A program made the translations under genes and the position numbers. Shown here one piece after another: positions 17,786 to 27,542 of a stretch of 64,000 nt of DNA. The notes beneath the pieces were generated by a model. That model saw only the letters and a list, made by a program, of their open reading frames with translations, searched no databases and was not told where the DNA came from. The first letter of the stretch is position 1. Every line of letters begins with the position of its first letter. This DNA comes from an uncultured Prolixibacteraceae bacterium (lineage in GTDB: Bacteria > Bacteroidota > Bacteroidia > Bacteroidales > Prolixibacteraceae), in contig CAJXZG010000006.1 of assembly GCA_913063265.1 (NCBI GenBank), forward strand, positions 1-64,000, read 5' to 3'.

Positions 17786-19681
17786 ATGAAGATAAAATTG
17801 ATCCTTACAGTTTTTCTTTCAGTGATTCTAGCTTCTAATAACATAGTTGCAAAAGAAAATATTAAATCGCCAAATAATTCTGCTCAACGGGATACAACTA
17901 TTATATATCTGAATGAATTCGGGTTAAGAAATACCAAAAGAAAAGATTGTAATAAGTTTATAAACGAGGCCATTAGTACCATAGAAAAAGGCAAACCTAC
18001 AAAATTGGTTTTTACACGCGGTACTTACCATTTTTACCCCCAGGAAAGTAATAAAAGAAACTATTTCGAATCGAATACCACCGACATAAATCCAAGAAAC
18101 TGTGCATTTCTTTTTGAAGAGATGAGTAATGTTGTGATTGAAGGAAATGGAAGTAATCTTATTTTTCATGAACAGATGCAACCCTTCACTTTCGACAAAT
18201 GTCAGAACATTGTTCTCAAAAATGTAAATATCGATTGGGAACAACCTTTAATAGCACAGGCCCAGATACTGGAAGTTCAGGATAAAAAAATCAGGGTAAA
18301 CATTAACTTAAAAGAATCTCCTTTTAGAATTGATGAAGGTAAAATATTGTTCGGAACATCAAAGCAAAATGTCAGGCCATGGAGCCGTACAATGGAATTT
18401 GACCGCGAAGGAAGATATATTGTACCCCAAACCGGCGATGCAGGATGCCTTGGAAAGGGATGGGAAAAATATCTGGCGGAAAATATTATTCCCGGAATGG
18501 TTGAAATTCATTTGCCGCTTACCAGAAAACCTGCAGTTGGAAACTATCTCATTATGCGACATGCAGAAAGGCTTCATTCAGGAATATTTATTCAGGGCTC
18601 AAGAAATATTCGAATCGAAAATGTAAATCTTTATCATGCCACCGGTCTGGGAATACTGGCCCAGTTTAGCCAGGATTTAACTTTCAACGGATACCGCGCA
18701 ATACCAAATCCCAACAAAAACAGGTACTTTGGCGGTGGTGATGACGGAATTCAGATTTCGAACTGTAAGGGACAAATTACAGTAAAAAACTGTGAGTTTG
18801 CAGGATTAATGGACGATCCGATAAATGTACATGGAACCAGTGTTCAGATAATTGAAAAACTTTCTGACAAACACCTGAAATGTAAGTTTATGCACCCTCA
18901 AAGTACAGGATTAAACTGGGGGCATCCGGGCGATAAAATCAGCTTTATAGAAAACTCTGTAATGAAATCCATCGGAACCGGAACCGTTGGACTTTTCAGA
19001 TTACTTGACAATGAAACCTTTATGTTGATATTAAAAGAATCTGTTCCTGAAGAACTTGAGGTTGGAGATGCGCTTGAAAATTTAACATGGTCACCGGATT
19101 TGCTTGTAAGTGACTCACATTTTAAAAATTGCCGGGCACGTGGACTGTTGGTTTCCACTCCAGGAAAGGTAGTTATTCAGAATAATATTTTTGAATCGAG
19201 TGGCAGTGCCATTTTAATTGCAGGAGATGCAAACAAATGGTTTGAATCCGGAGCAGTTACTGATGTTCTGATAAAAAATAATGTTTTTACCGATTTGTGT
19301 AATACCAGTCCCTACCAGTTTTGTGAAGGAATAATTTCTATTTATCCCGAAATACCGGTATTAAACAAAGAGACTCCTCAATTTCATCAAAACATCAGGA
19401 TTGAAAATAACGAATTTAATCCTTTTGATTATCCGGTACTTTTTGCCAGGTCGGTAAACGGAATCGTATTCAACAATAACAAAATTACCCGAAGTACAAG
19501 ATTTGAACCCTACCATAAAAGAAAATATACCTTTACATACGAGGCTTGCAAAAACATCGATATTTCTGGGAACACTTTTAACGGCGATATTTTAGGTAAG
19601 AATATCTATTTAAAATGGACCAGTACGAATGAGTTAAAATCCGATGAAAATCAAAATTTAGAAATTAAATCGATGAAATAA
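17786..19681 (+). CDS. GH110-like alpha-1,3-galactosidase (right-handed beta-helix)
   Basis: A 631-residue secreted protein (signal peptide about 1-22) with the pattern of glycoside hydrolase family 110: a long right-handed beta-helix with GGGDDGIQISNCKG (Asp319/Asp320), the segment MDDPINVHGTS (Asp343/Asp344), RARGLLVSTPGKVVIQNN and GDANKWFESGAVTDV. Characterised GH110 enzymes hydrolyse terminal alpha-1,3-linked galactose with inversion; the acidic residues in the two motifs align, from memory, with their catalytic aspartates. Next to two sulfatases, it suggests degradation of carrageenan-like or mucin-like glycans. The stop is only 4 bases from that of the convergent DUF748 gene. Family assignment is by motif recognition, not by a search. 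Confidence 0.83.
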   Translation: MKIKLILTVFLSVILASNNIVAKENIKSPNNSAQRDTTIIYLNEFGLRNTKRKDCNKFINEAISTIEKGKPTKLVFTRGTYHFYPQESNKRNYFESNTTDINPRNCAFLFEEMSNVVIEGNGSNLIFHEQMQPFTFDKCQNIVLKNVNIDWEQPLIAQAQILEVQDKKIRVNINLKESPFRIDEGKILFGTSKQNVRPWSRTMEFDREGRYIVPQTGDAGCLGKGWEKYLAENIIPGMVEIHLPLTRKPAVGNYLIMRHAERLHSGIFIQGSRNIRIENVNLYHATGLGILAQFSQDLTFNGYRAIPNPNKNRYFGGGDDGIQISNCKGQITVKNCEFAGLMDDPINVHGTSVQIIEKLSDKHLKCKFMHPQSTGLNWGHPGDKISFIENSVMKSIGTGTVGLFRLLDNETFMLILKESVPEELEVGDALENLTWSPDLLVSDSHFKNCRARGLLVSTPGKVVIQNNIFESSGSAILIAGDANKWFESGAVTDVLIKNNVFTDLCNTSPYQFCEGIISIYPEIPVLNKETPQFHQNIRIENNEFNPFDYPVLFARSVNGIVFNNNKITRSTRFEPYHKRKYTFTYEACKNIDISGNTFNGDILGKNIYLKWTSTNELKSDENQNLEIKSMK

Positions 19682-19685
19682 AGTT

Positions 19686-21896
19686 CTATTGTTCTTCATA
19701 ATCTTCTGCCAGAGTTAAACGAACTTCAAATCTGGGACGGCTTCCAATATTCAATACTTCGTTTTCGTTGTAACCTTTAATTCTTATATTGGTGGAATCG
19801 CCACGGGCTTCGATAAATCGATTTAATAAGTACATTCTCATCGACTCTCTTTCCTGAACCATTTGTTTTACTTCTTCAGAAGGGGCCAGCAAAACTTCGT
19901 AATCCTGCACCAGTAAAGAGTCTTTTCCAGTTTCATTCTTTAAAAAATCCAGATATTCCTTACTTCTGAAATTGGTTCTTCTTCCCGACTTCTGATAATA
20001 TTGTTCAAGCACAATCTGGCTGGCAGCATCATATTCTTCAAGCTTTTTGTCGTTTAAATAACACAATTCGATTAAAAATTCTGGTTTTTCCTGTTCAAGT
20101 TGAAAAAGTAAGTCGAGACTTTTAATGTGCTTATTAGTTAAGGTAGTATCGGCATAATCAAAGGCTATTTCTTCCAAATCTTCAGGATTTGCATTAATCA
20201 TATTTCCCATTGCTTTAAATGGTGATGCAACAATTTTAAATATAAATCCCTTAAAAGTATCCCAAACTATTTTCCCCACTTTTACTTCAGGATCTGACAA
20301 ATCACCGTTAACCGGAATATCCAGTACAATATCACCATTTACATCTTTTAAAATAAAAAGTGCCAGCTTTATTGGGATATCGTATAAACCTCCTGTTTTC
20401 CTTCCCATCTCAACATTTCTGATGATTAATTCATTTTCACTGTTGAGCTGTCTGTTAATGATAGTGGTTTTACTTACATAGTACATATCCCCAAAAAGAA
20501 TCGGAAGTCCAACATAGTGTTTGGAATAAATATTAACATCGGGTAATTGAAAATCTGTTAATACATAATTCAGCTCAATTTTACTGAATGGATCAGACGG
20601 ATTTAAGCCAAGTTGAGCTTCAAGCGTACCCCTTTTGTTAAGCTTCATGTTGGCATTTAAGTTTACCCAATTATCGTTTAACGAAATGGTATCCATATTT
20701 ACCTTAATTTCTGAAAGCTCATAATTAAAATCTTCATTCATGGTTTGGTCACTAAAATCCATCAAACCATTTGAAATAATAAAGTGATTCAGCACAACAT
20801 TCCCATTAATTTCCTCATCTGCATTCTGCTGAACATAATCTTGTTCCAAATCATCTTCGTTTCCGGAAACCAGCATCTTTTCAAAATTGAACATGGAGTC
20901 TTCAAGTGCCAGATAAATATAGGGTTCAGAAATCGATACTGAATCAATATTGATTTGATTAAGAATTGGATATGATTTTTTGAATACAACACGAATTTTT
21001 TCCCCTTCAAGAACTTCATTTTCCATTTTATCAAAGGCTTCAAGCTTATCTAATTCCAACTCTCCATTAAACGAAAATTGATTAATGTCAGAAACCAGGC
21101 CGTTAAAATTAACAAAAGCCGAGACTGTTCCATTCAAATCAGATAACTCAATATTCTGCTGTATATAAGGAAGAAAAGCTTTGGTTTCCAGTTGGTCTAT
21201 TTGAACATAGCCTGAGTATTCTCCAAGGTCTGCATTATAATTGAATGAACTTGCAAAATCTCCACCATCCGCCAGTTTAAACTCTACATCAGCTTTACTG
21301 CTATCGCGTTTGCTCCACACTATCTGAGGAATTGCAAAGGATACTTGCTCAAGTTTTATGGTATTATCCACCTTCAAATCAGTGTAATGCAAATCACCAT
21401 TCTTCAATTCCAGGTTATGTAAGTTTAACTTATAAGATTTCGACTCCTTTTTCTCTTTATTCTCAGTTTCGGATTCTGAACTTTCAAAAAAAGTCAACAG
21501 ATCATCGAAATTAAAAATGGTGTCGTTTTGAAAAATATTGGCATTTGAATTCACCATCTTAAGTTCTTGCACATAGATTTCGTTCTTTAACAAACGTAAT
21601 GGTTTCATATTAACCATAAAAGAATCGAAGGAAAGAAACAAATCGGAACCATTTTTTTCGAAATATTTAAAGCCCTGAACTTTTAGGGTTGAAGTAAAAT
21701 AATTGTATTTGATTTTTTCAATATTGATGGTTCTTCCGGCCAGTTCTTTTCCATTTTTATTGATATAATTTTTTATTAAGGAAGGTGCCAAAATCATGGC
21801 ACCTGATATTATAATTGCCATAATACCCAGCACGTACAACAACATTTTCTTTCTTTGAATTAAACTGGTTTTTTGGGAAGATTCCTGTTCATTCAT
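19686..21896 (-). CDS. DUF748 / AsmA-like envelope protein
   Basis: A 736-residue protein with a short cytoplasmic N-terminus, one membrane helix (about 18-40) and a large periplasmic part. The N-terminal INIEKIKYNYFTSTLKVQGFKYFEKNG and the middle part resemble AsmA/DUF748 proteins, which form elongated beta-taco structures thought to bridge the envelope for lipid transfer or barrel assembly. The C-terminal part (EQEKPEFLIELCYLNDKKLEEYD, VRLTLAEDYEEQ) is typical of the DUF748 group in Bacteroidota. It stands alone, convergent with the GH110 gene, and nothing links it to polysaccharide use. Confidence 0.8.
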   Translation of the reverse strand: MNEQESSQKTSLIQRKKMLLYVLGIMAIIISGAMILAPSLIKNYINKNGKELAGRTINIEKIKYNYFTSTLKVQGFKYFEKNGSDLFLSFDSFMVNMKPLRLLKNEIYVQELKMVNSNANIFQNDTIFNFDDLLTFFESSESETENKEKKESKSYKLNLHNLELKNGDLHYTDLKVDNTIKLEQVSFAIPQIVWSKRDSSKADVEFKLADGGDFASSFNYNADLGEYSGYVQIDQLETKAFLPYIQQNIELSDLNGTVSAFVNFNGLVSDINQFSFNGELELDKLEAFDKMENEVLEGEKIRVVFKKSYPILNQINIDSVSISEPYIYLALEDSMFNFEKMLVSGNEDDLEQDYVQQNADEEINGNVVLNHFIISNGLMDFSDQTMNEDFNYELSEIKVNMDTISLNDNWVNLNANMKLNKRGTLEAQLGLNPSDPFSKIELNYVLTDFQLPDVNIYSKHYVGLPILFGDMYYVSKTTIINRQLNSENELIIRNVEMGRKTGGLYDIPIKLALFILKDVNGDIVLDIPVNGDLSDPEVKVGKIVWDTFKGFIFKIVASPFKAMGNMINANPEDLEEIAFDYADTTLTNKHIKSLDLLFQLEQEKPEFLIELCYLNDKKLEEYDAASQIVLEQYYQKSGRRTNFRSKEYLDFLKNETGKDSLLVQDYEVLLAPSEEVKQMVQERESMRMYLLNRFIEARGDSTNIRIKGYNENEVLNIGSRPRFEVRLTLAEDYEEQ

Positions 21897-21990
21897 TTTA
21901 TCAATTTTCTAATCGTAAATACATTTTGAAGTTAATTCTAAATCTCTCAATAAAACAAGATTAATTATGTCAAAGTTCAATACATTTATC

Positions 21991-22033
21991 AAAAAAAACT
22001 TCCTCATTTAAAACAAGTTAAATGAGGAAGTTT
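21991..22033 (-). terminator. intrinsic terminator after the MFS transporter gene
   Basis: A 15-bp near-perfect stem (left arm up to 22010, right arm from 22019) encloses a loop of about 8 bases. On the minus strand it is followed by a run of eight Ts. It ends the ThuA-MFS transcript. Confidence 0.8.
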
Positions 22034-22066
22034 AAAATTAATTTTATCTAATATGTATGCTCTGTT

Positions 22067-23392
22067 CTAAGCAGTTTTTTTATTCTTAACAAGAAGGTAA
22101 AGAATTATAAATGCAACTACCAAAATCATGGGTAAAACAGACATTCCTTTTATTGTTTCAACCGGTCCTGCATCCTGAATTGATTTCCCCATAATCGGCA
22201 GAACCATGGCTGTTGCAACAAATCCTGCACCTCCAAGAATCGACATACCCAATGCACCGCTTTTTGGCACATACTCCGAAGTTACCCCAATCATAGTCGG
22301 CCAGAAATAACAAACACCTACTGCAAAAACAGCAGCCGAAACAACGGTCATAATTGCTCCCGTTGAAATGCTGAGTAACCATAATCCAGCTACTGAGAAT
22401 ACGGCTGATCCTATCAAAACTCCGGAAGGATTAAGGCGATGAACCAAACCACCGGCAAAGAAACGTCCTACTGCCATTAGCCCGGTTACTACAGCTAAAA
22501 TAATCATCGGGTGTATTCCTCTGTCATCCAATAGTTTTTCAATCCATGTGGTAGTGCCCAATTCTGTAGATGCCGTTAACAACATACATCCAAAAATGAA
22601 CGGGAATAACAAAGTAATTTTGTTTACCAGTCTGCCTTCAATAATTATAGCAACTGCAATTACCGCAATAATTATAAGCGGTGTTGTATAATTGGCGGTT
22701 ACCGCACTTGAAATTGCAGTACTATTGGCCACTAAAATCATAAAAATTACGGTAAGTGTAATGGTAACAGGTGCTCCTACATTACGCATCATTTCTTTAT
22801 ATGATACTCCTGTTGTTACACGTTCTGTTTCCGGAATTTTCTGGCCAAAGAAAAGGTATCCGTATATGGCTAAAGGAATAAACAATACACCTACCAGAAC
22901 CTGCCATGAAAGATTCAAAGAATCCATTATTATGGTGGCCAACAAACTTCCGACCACGATTCCTCCGGGGAACCAAACATGGAAACGATTCAACATTTTT
23001 GTTCTTTTATCAGGGAACAGAGCAGTTACCAATGGGTTACAGGCAGCCTCAACGCTACCGTTGCCCAATCCAAGAAATACATTGGCAATAAATAACGAGG
23101 TATAATCTTTTGCAATCAATAAAAGAACAATTCCTATTAAATGCATTGCAAAAGCTGCCCAGATGATAGATTTCGTTTTAACAATGTCGATAAAATAACC
23201 ACCGGCAAACATAGCCACCGCAAAGCCCCAAAAAGCCGGTGCCATAGCTCGTCCGACATCTTCACTTGCCAAACCGTAATCGTCAATAAAAACACCTGTA
23301 ATTTTTGCCCTGATTGCAAATGTAATTGCAGTAACAAGCAGCGCCAGACTGGAGGCAACAAATAGTCTTTTTCGATTTACACTTTCCGTCAT
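22067..23392 (-). CDS. MFS sugar transporter
   Basis: A 441-residue major facilitator protein with about 12 membrane helices. The loop 2-3 region GGYFIDIVKTKSII and the NVFLGLGNGSVEAACNPLVTALFPDKRTKMLNRFHVWFPGG segment (read here in two parts) are typical of the FucP/NagP-like sugar:proton symporters and relatives that sit in Bacteroidota glycan loci. The gene follows the ThuA-like gene by 42 bases on the same strand, so they are co-transcribed. The substrate is probably a monosaccharide or disaccharide released in the periplasm, such as galactose or a derivative, but this is inferred from position. Confidence 0.87.
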   Translation of the reverse strand: MTESVNRKRLFVASSLALLVTAITFAIRAKITGVFIDDYGLASEDVGRAMAPAFWGFAVAMFAGGYFIDIVKTKSIIWAAFAMHLIGIVLLLIAKDYTSLFIANVFLGLGNGSVEAACNPLVTALFPDKRTKMLNRFHVWFPGGIVVGSLLATIIMDSLNLSWQVLVGVLFIPLAIYGYLFFGQKIPETERVTTGVSYKEMMRNVGAPVTITLTVIFMILVANSTAISSAVTANYTTPLIIIAVIAVAIIIEGRLVNKITLLFPFIFGCMLLTASTELGTTTWIEKLLDDRGIHPMIILAVVTGLMAVGRFFAGGLVHRLNPSGVLIGSAVFSVAGLWLLSISTGAIMTVVSAAVFAVGVCYFWPTMIGVTSEYVPKSGALGMSILGGAGFVATAMVLPIMGKSIQDAGPVETIKGMSVLPMILVVAFIILYLLVKNKKTA

Positions 23393-23434
23393 TTTCGTTT
23401 AATTTTAGGTTGATAAAAAATTTATTTAGTTGTT

Positions 23435-24145
23435 TTAATTTGTACCTGCCAAATATTTAATCGCCTGTGTTACCAATTTTCTGTATTCCCCCGATTCATA
23501 AGTCCGGTAATCGTGACCAGGCTGCAAATAAACAATTTGCGAATTTTTGTATTTGTGTTGCCAGGCTACATATTCCATACTTTTTGGATGAGTAGTTCTG
23601 AGCAAAGGGATAACATCTTCTGAAATGCGCACATTACCATAAATTTCGTCAAAAAAACGAGGCTCCTTAAGTCCAACTGTAACTGCCGTATACTTTTCTA
23701 CCCGCGTATAAACCCAAACATCATGTTCGTAATTTGAATGCTCTTCTTCAGGAATGTTTCTCCCTGCTTCAACGTATTTGCCGCCAATAATTTTTTCAAA
23801 CTCAGGCCATTTTTGGTACGAGGCTATGGCGTGATGTAAAAATAACAGAGGTTTACCTTGCCCGGTTAAACGCATGTACGCATCTTTTTCCAAAGCGGAA
23901 ATGCTCTTCCACATATCGTAAAAAACCACAACATCAAAATCTTTTGCCAAATCTTTTACCAGTTTATTATTGGCTTTTGGTTGTTGATAATGCTCATATT
24001 CTATACCCGGCAGCGCATCAAACATTTCAAAAAACTGAATAGTATCATACGAATGACCACCCGTAACTAGCATTATTTTAACAGGTTGCGCAGCAAGTAT
24101 AAAAACTGAAAGAATAAAAAAAGTCAAAAGACAAATTCGCTTCAT
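23435..24145 (-). CDS. ThuA-domain protein, secreted
   Basis: About 236 residues from the ATG ending at 24145 (MKRICLLTFFILSVFILAAQ, a signal peptide); the frame extends 14 codons upstream without a better start. The ThuA-type class I glutamine amidotransferase-like fold is seen in VKIMLVTGGHSYDTIQFFEMFDALPG, FDVVVFYDMW, GKPLLFLHHAIASYQKWPEFEKIIGG and the conserved PEEEHSNYEHDVWVYTRVEKY. ThuA-like proteins occur with sugar oxidoreductases and transporters and are linked to use of trehalose-like or 3-keto sugars. Here it pairs with an MFS sugar transporter. Confidence 0.88.
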   Translation of the reverse strand: MKRICLLTFFILSVFILAAQPVKIMLVTGGHSYDTIQFFEMFDALPGIEYEHYQQPKANNKLVKDLAKDFDVVVFYDMWKSISALEKDAYMRLTGQGKPLLFLHHAIASYQKWPEFEKIIGGKYVEAGRNIPEEEHSNYEHDVWVYTRVEKYTAVTVGLKEPRFFDEIYGNVRISEDVIPLLRTTHPKSMEYVAWQHKYKNSQIVYLQPGHDYRTYESGEYRKLVTQAIKYLAGTN

Positions 24146-24347
24146 AGGCTTAGCAGATAATTTCAGCATTAAAAATAGCAAATTCATTCAAACACCAATT
24201 CTTTTTTCTTAATTAAACTGTTTGAAAAATTGTGTCAATCCAGGCAATTATAATATTCTTAAGTTTAAAATCGAATAAAAGATAAATTTGACTATTATTG
24301 TCTCGTTAACTTTAAATTGAAGATAGCTTAATAAATTTCATTAATTT

Positions 24348-24355
24348 TACATTTG
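24348..24355 (+). promoter_or_regulatory. possible -7 box of the lipase-like gene
   Basis: TACATTTG fits TAnnTTTG and lies 48 bases before the ATG of the hydrolase gene. No clear -33 box is present. Confidence 0.35.
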
Positions 24356-24403
24356 AATTGATTTGGAATCAATTAAATAAGTCAATTCGATAAATATATT
24401 GCC

Positions 24404-25642
24404 ATGAAAAATAGTATCCTGAACAGAATAATATTACTTCTTTTTCTTATTGTAACTTTCTCAGCTTGTGACACTAACAACACCGGGGGTGATCCGGAAC
24501 CTGTTAATGAATACCTTGTTAGTTACGAAAAACATAAATCCTATAGTGCCACTGAAATACAGTCCATTATAGATTCGTATAAACTTTTATTCCCTTCACT
24601 TCAAAGTATTGTTGATGAAGTTCAATTCGGAATAGAAGTGTTTATAATTAACTATGCAACTACCTTTAAAGGTGAAGAAATTATTGCTTCAGGCCTGATA
24701 TCTGTGCCGAGTGTGGAAGGGAGTTACCCTGTTATAAGTTTCCAGAATGGAACAAATACAAAACACAGCGATGCTCCAACAGCAAAACCGGATGACCAGT
24801 TGTACATGATGCTGGAATTCCTTGCATCAACAGGTTTTGTTATCGCGGCGCCTGATTACCTTGGATTTGGAGCATCCAGCAATATGTTCCATCCGTATCT
24901 TGAAAAAGAATCAACAATAAGCTCACTTGTTGATATGCTAAGGGCAACCAAAGAGTTTTTGGCAAACTATAATGACGCAAAGTCAAATAAAGACTTATAT
25001 ATTATGGGTTATTCGCAAGGTGGATGGTCAACTTTACAATTACAAAAAGCCATCGAGCAAAAATACAATTCAGAATTTAATCTGAAAGCAAGTTCATGTG
25101 GAGCAGGACCTTACGATTTGAGATTTGTAAACGACTATATACTTTCTCAGGAGACTTACCCAATGCCATATTATGTTGGTTATATTTTTAACAGTTACAT
25201 TAAAACGGGAGATATAACAAACCAAGCTTCTGATTTATTCCAATCGCCCTATGATGAAAGAATAATGACTTTATTTGACGGACTGCATTCCGGACCTGAG
25301 ATAAATGCACAACTTACAAGAACAATGGCGGATTTGTTTACACCTGACTATTTAAGTAATTCTTCAAGCGATGAAAAGTTTTCTTCGATAATAACAAGCC
25401 TTGACAAGAACAGTATTTCTGCATGGAAAACAAATATTCCAATGTTTTTATCTCATGGTGGTGCAGACAGTTATGTACCTGTTCAACTTTCCGATAATTT
25501 GTATAAGGACTTTTTAGCAGCAGGAGTTGATGAATCAAATATAACCTACCTGCGAATTGAGGATGGTGATCATGGCACTACTGTAATTCCGTCGATGGCT
25601 GCCACCTTTAATTGGTTTATCAATATAAAAAAATCAAATTAG
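24404..25642 (+). CDS. secreted alpha/beta hydrolase (secretory-lipase-like), lipoprotein
   Basis: A 412-residue lipoprotein (Cys22 in FSAC). After a linker, the alpha/beta hydrolase core has NGTNTKHSDAP near the oxyanion position, AAPDYLGFGAS, the nucleophile elbow GYSQGGW (Ser), a late Asp in LSHGGADSYVPVQL and His in EDGDHGTT, giving a complete triad. The arrangement resembles fungal-type secretory lipases and bacterial esterases of unknown natural substrate. It stands alone, divergent from the ThuA gene. A role in removing acyl or acetyl groups from glycans is possible but not shown. Confidence 0.85.
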   Translation: MKNSILNRIILLLFLIVTFSACDTNNTGGDPEPVNEYLVSYEKHKSYSATEIQSIIDSYKLLFPSLQSIVDEVQFGIEVFIINYATTFKGEEIIASGLISVPSVEGSYPVISFQNGTNTKHSDAPTAKPDDQLYMMLEFLASTGFVIAAPDYLGFGASSNMFHPYLEKESTISSLVDMLRATKEFLANYNDAKSNKDLYIMGYSQGGWSTLQLQKAIEQKYNSEFNLKASSCGAGPYDLRFVNDYILSQETYPMPYYVGYIFNSYIKTGDITNQASDLFQSPYDERIMTLFDGLHSGPEINAQLTRTMADLFTPDYLSNSSSDEKFSSIITSLDKNSISAWKTNIPMFLSHGGADSYVPVQLSDNLYKDFLAAGVDESNITYLRIEDGDHGTTVIPSMAATFNWFINIKKSN

Positions 25643-25723
25643 ATTTTTTCCCTGATATTATATATTTCCATTTCGCCAGATTGTGAATCTAACAATTTTA
25701 CTTTCTTATAAAATCAATTTTTA

Positions 25724-25731
25724 TAGTTTTG
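25724..25731 (+). promoter_or_regulatory. probable -7 box of the T9SS GH5 gene
   Basis: TAGTTTTG matches TAnnTTTG exactly, 22 bases before the ATG. A TTTC that could serve as -33 lies 18 bases upstream. Confidence 0.45.
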
Positions 25732-25753
25732 TCATTTTTATAAAAAGTTTATT

Positions 25754-27484
25754 ATGAAAACCAGAATTATATTATTGTTTTTCGCAATCGCATTGGGAGC
25801 TACTGCTCAAAACAAAGAACATGCTTTTGAGGTAAATAAAAGATTAGGCAGGGGCATTAATTTTGGAAATATGTTTGAAGCCGAATCTGAAAACGCTTGG
25901 GGAAATCCCTGGGAACCGGAATATAGTGGTATTGTATCAGAATTAGGTTTTAATCACATCAGGTTGCCAATAAGATGGGAACCATCGGCCCGCAGCAGTT
26001 CTGTGGCACCATATACCATCAACCCAACTTTTTTAAAAAGAATAAAACAAGTAGTTGATTCAGCACTGGCAAATGGTCTTCAAATAATTATCAACATGCA
26101 CCATCATGAAGCATTGTACGATAATCCCGATGGACAAAAAGCCAGGTTTCTTGCTCAATGGGAGCAAATCTCGGAATACTTTAAAGATTATCCTGATTCA
26201 TTATTGTTCGAGGTAATGAACGAACCCCATGGTAATTTGAATCCGGCAAAATGGAACGAGCTGTTTTCCGATGCTTTAACAACTATCAGAGAAACAAATC
26301 CAACAAGAGTGGTTTTAATGGGAACTGCCGAATACGGAGGTTTGGGAGGCTTGTCAAAGCTTGAGCTACCTGAAGATGACAACATTATTGTGACGGTACA
26401 CTATTATAATCCCTTTCATTTTACACACCAGGGAGCCAGTTGGGTTGGCGATGGCAAAGAAGCAGATGCATGGTTAGGAACTACCTGGAATGATTCAGAA
26501 ACCGAAAGACAGGTAATCAGACAGGATTTTGCCGCTCTGAAAGCGTTTGAAAATAAACACAATGTCCCGGTGCATATTGGTGAATTTGGAGCATACAGTA
26601 AAGCGGATATTAAATCCAGGGCAAAATGGACAACTTTTATTGCACGACATTTGGAAACATTGAACTGGAGTTGGGCCTACTGGGAATTTAGTGCCGGATT
26701 TGGTATTTACGACAAAAACAGAAAGACGTACAACCGTGAACTGGTTGATGCACTCTTGCACAATGAAATGCCTGAGCCTGCAAAATATGTTGGAGTTCCG
26801 CTTTATACTTCAGACTTTAAGTTTAACAATAACGGGTGGAATTTTACCAGGCACCAGGGAAGTGCTTCCTTTTCTCGTCAGGATGGTGCTTTAAAAGTGG
26901 ACATCACCGATGGCAGTACCGAAAACTGGCATTTACAGCTGGTTCGTAACAATTTTAGAATTGAAGAAGGCAAAGAATACAGGCTTTCTTTTAAAGCAAA
27001 AGGAGCCGCAAACAGAAATGCTACCGTTTATATGGGTATGACTTCTTCGCCCTGGTCTGCTTACAGCGGATATGTAGGATTTGCAGTTGCCGATACTTTT
27101 TCTACTTACACCATTGTTTTTAAATCTGCCGTGACAGATAGTAAAGCAAGAATAGTTTTTGATATTGGCAATTCAAATGAAGATTTTTATGTGACCGATA
27201 TTAAATTTGAAGAAATTTACATTCAATGGCCAACAAATGTGGAATCCTTTTCTGGTTATGAAACTTCGATTTATCCTAATCCTGCTTCTGATGTTATAAC
27301 AATCAACAACCTGGATAATTTTCAATCTTTTGCCATTATTAATATGCAGGGAGCATTAATTAAATCGAAAAGTTTATATCAGAATTTAAATCAAATAGAA
27401 ATAAACGATTTACCTCCGGGTTTGTACATTGTAAAACTCAAAGGAGAGAACAAAACGATATCACATAAGATAATTAAGAAATAA
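25754..27484 (+). CDS. GH5 endoglucanase-like enzyme with carbohydrate-binding module and T9SS tail
   Basis: A 576-residue secreted enzyme. After the signal peptide (1-19, ending ATAQ) comes a GH5 TIM barrel: GRGINFGNMFEA, GFNHIRLPIRW, INMHHHEAL, acid/base Glu157 in VMNEPHG, VHYYNPFHFTHQG and nucleophile Glu277 in HIGEFGAYSK. Residues about 345-490 form a CBM-like jelly roll (YTSDFKFNNNGWNFTRHQGS). The last 75 residues are a type A T9SS sorting domain (SIYPNPASDVITINN ... GLYIVKLKG), so it is secreted or cell-surface anchored. Endo-beta-1,4-glucanase or related activity is likely. A bidirectional terminator follows. Confidence 0.92.
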   Translation: MKTRIILLFFAIALGATAQNKEHAFEVNKRLGRGINFGNMFEAESENAWGNPWEPEYSGIVSELGFNHIRLPIRWEPSARSSSVAPYTINPTFLKRIKQVVDSALANGLQIIINMHHHEALYDNPDGQKARFLAQWEQISEYFKDYPDSLLFEVMNEPHGNLNPAKWNELFSDALTTIRETNPTRVVLMGTAEYGGLGGLSKLELPEDDNIIVTVHYYNPFHFTHQGASWVGDGKEADAWLGTTWNDSETERQVIRQDFAALKAFENKHNVPVHIGEFGAYSKADIKSRAKWTTFIARHLETLNWSWAYWEFSAGFGIYDKNRKTYNRELVDALLHNEMPEPAKYVGVPLYTSDFKFNNNGWNFTRHQGSASFSRQDGALKVDITDGSTENWHLQLVRNNFRIEEGKEYRLSFKAKGAANRNATVYMGMTSSPWSAYSGYVGFAVADTFSTYTIVFKSAVTDSKARIVFDIGNSNEDFYVTDIKFEEIYIQWPTNVESFSGYETSIYPNPASDVITINNLDNFQSFAIINMQGALIKSKSLYQNLNQIEINDLPPGLYIVKLKGENKTISHKIIKK

Positions 27485-27489
27485 ATGAT

Positions 27490-27527
27490 AAAAAAAATGC
27501 CTGAGTTCTGACTCAGGCATTTTTTTG
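27490..27527. terminator. bidirectional intrinsic terminator between GH5 and GH16 genes
   Basis: A perfect 10-bp stem (27497-27506 with 27511-27520) closes a TCTG loop and is flanked by an A run on the left and a T run on the right, so it can serve both convergent genes. Confidence 0.88.
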
Positions 27528-27542
27528 TTAATCATTGATGAT

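Noticed and set aside
13798-24145. Genomic island with integrase or attachment sites
   Set aside because: No integrase, transposase or tRNA end was seen, and base composition is like the rest of the window.
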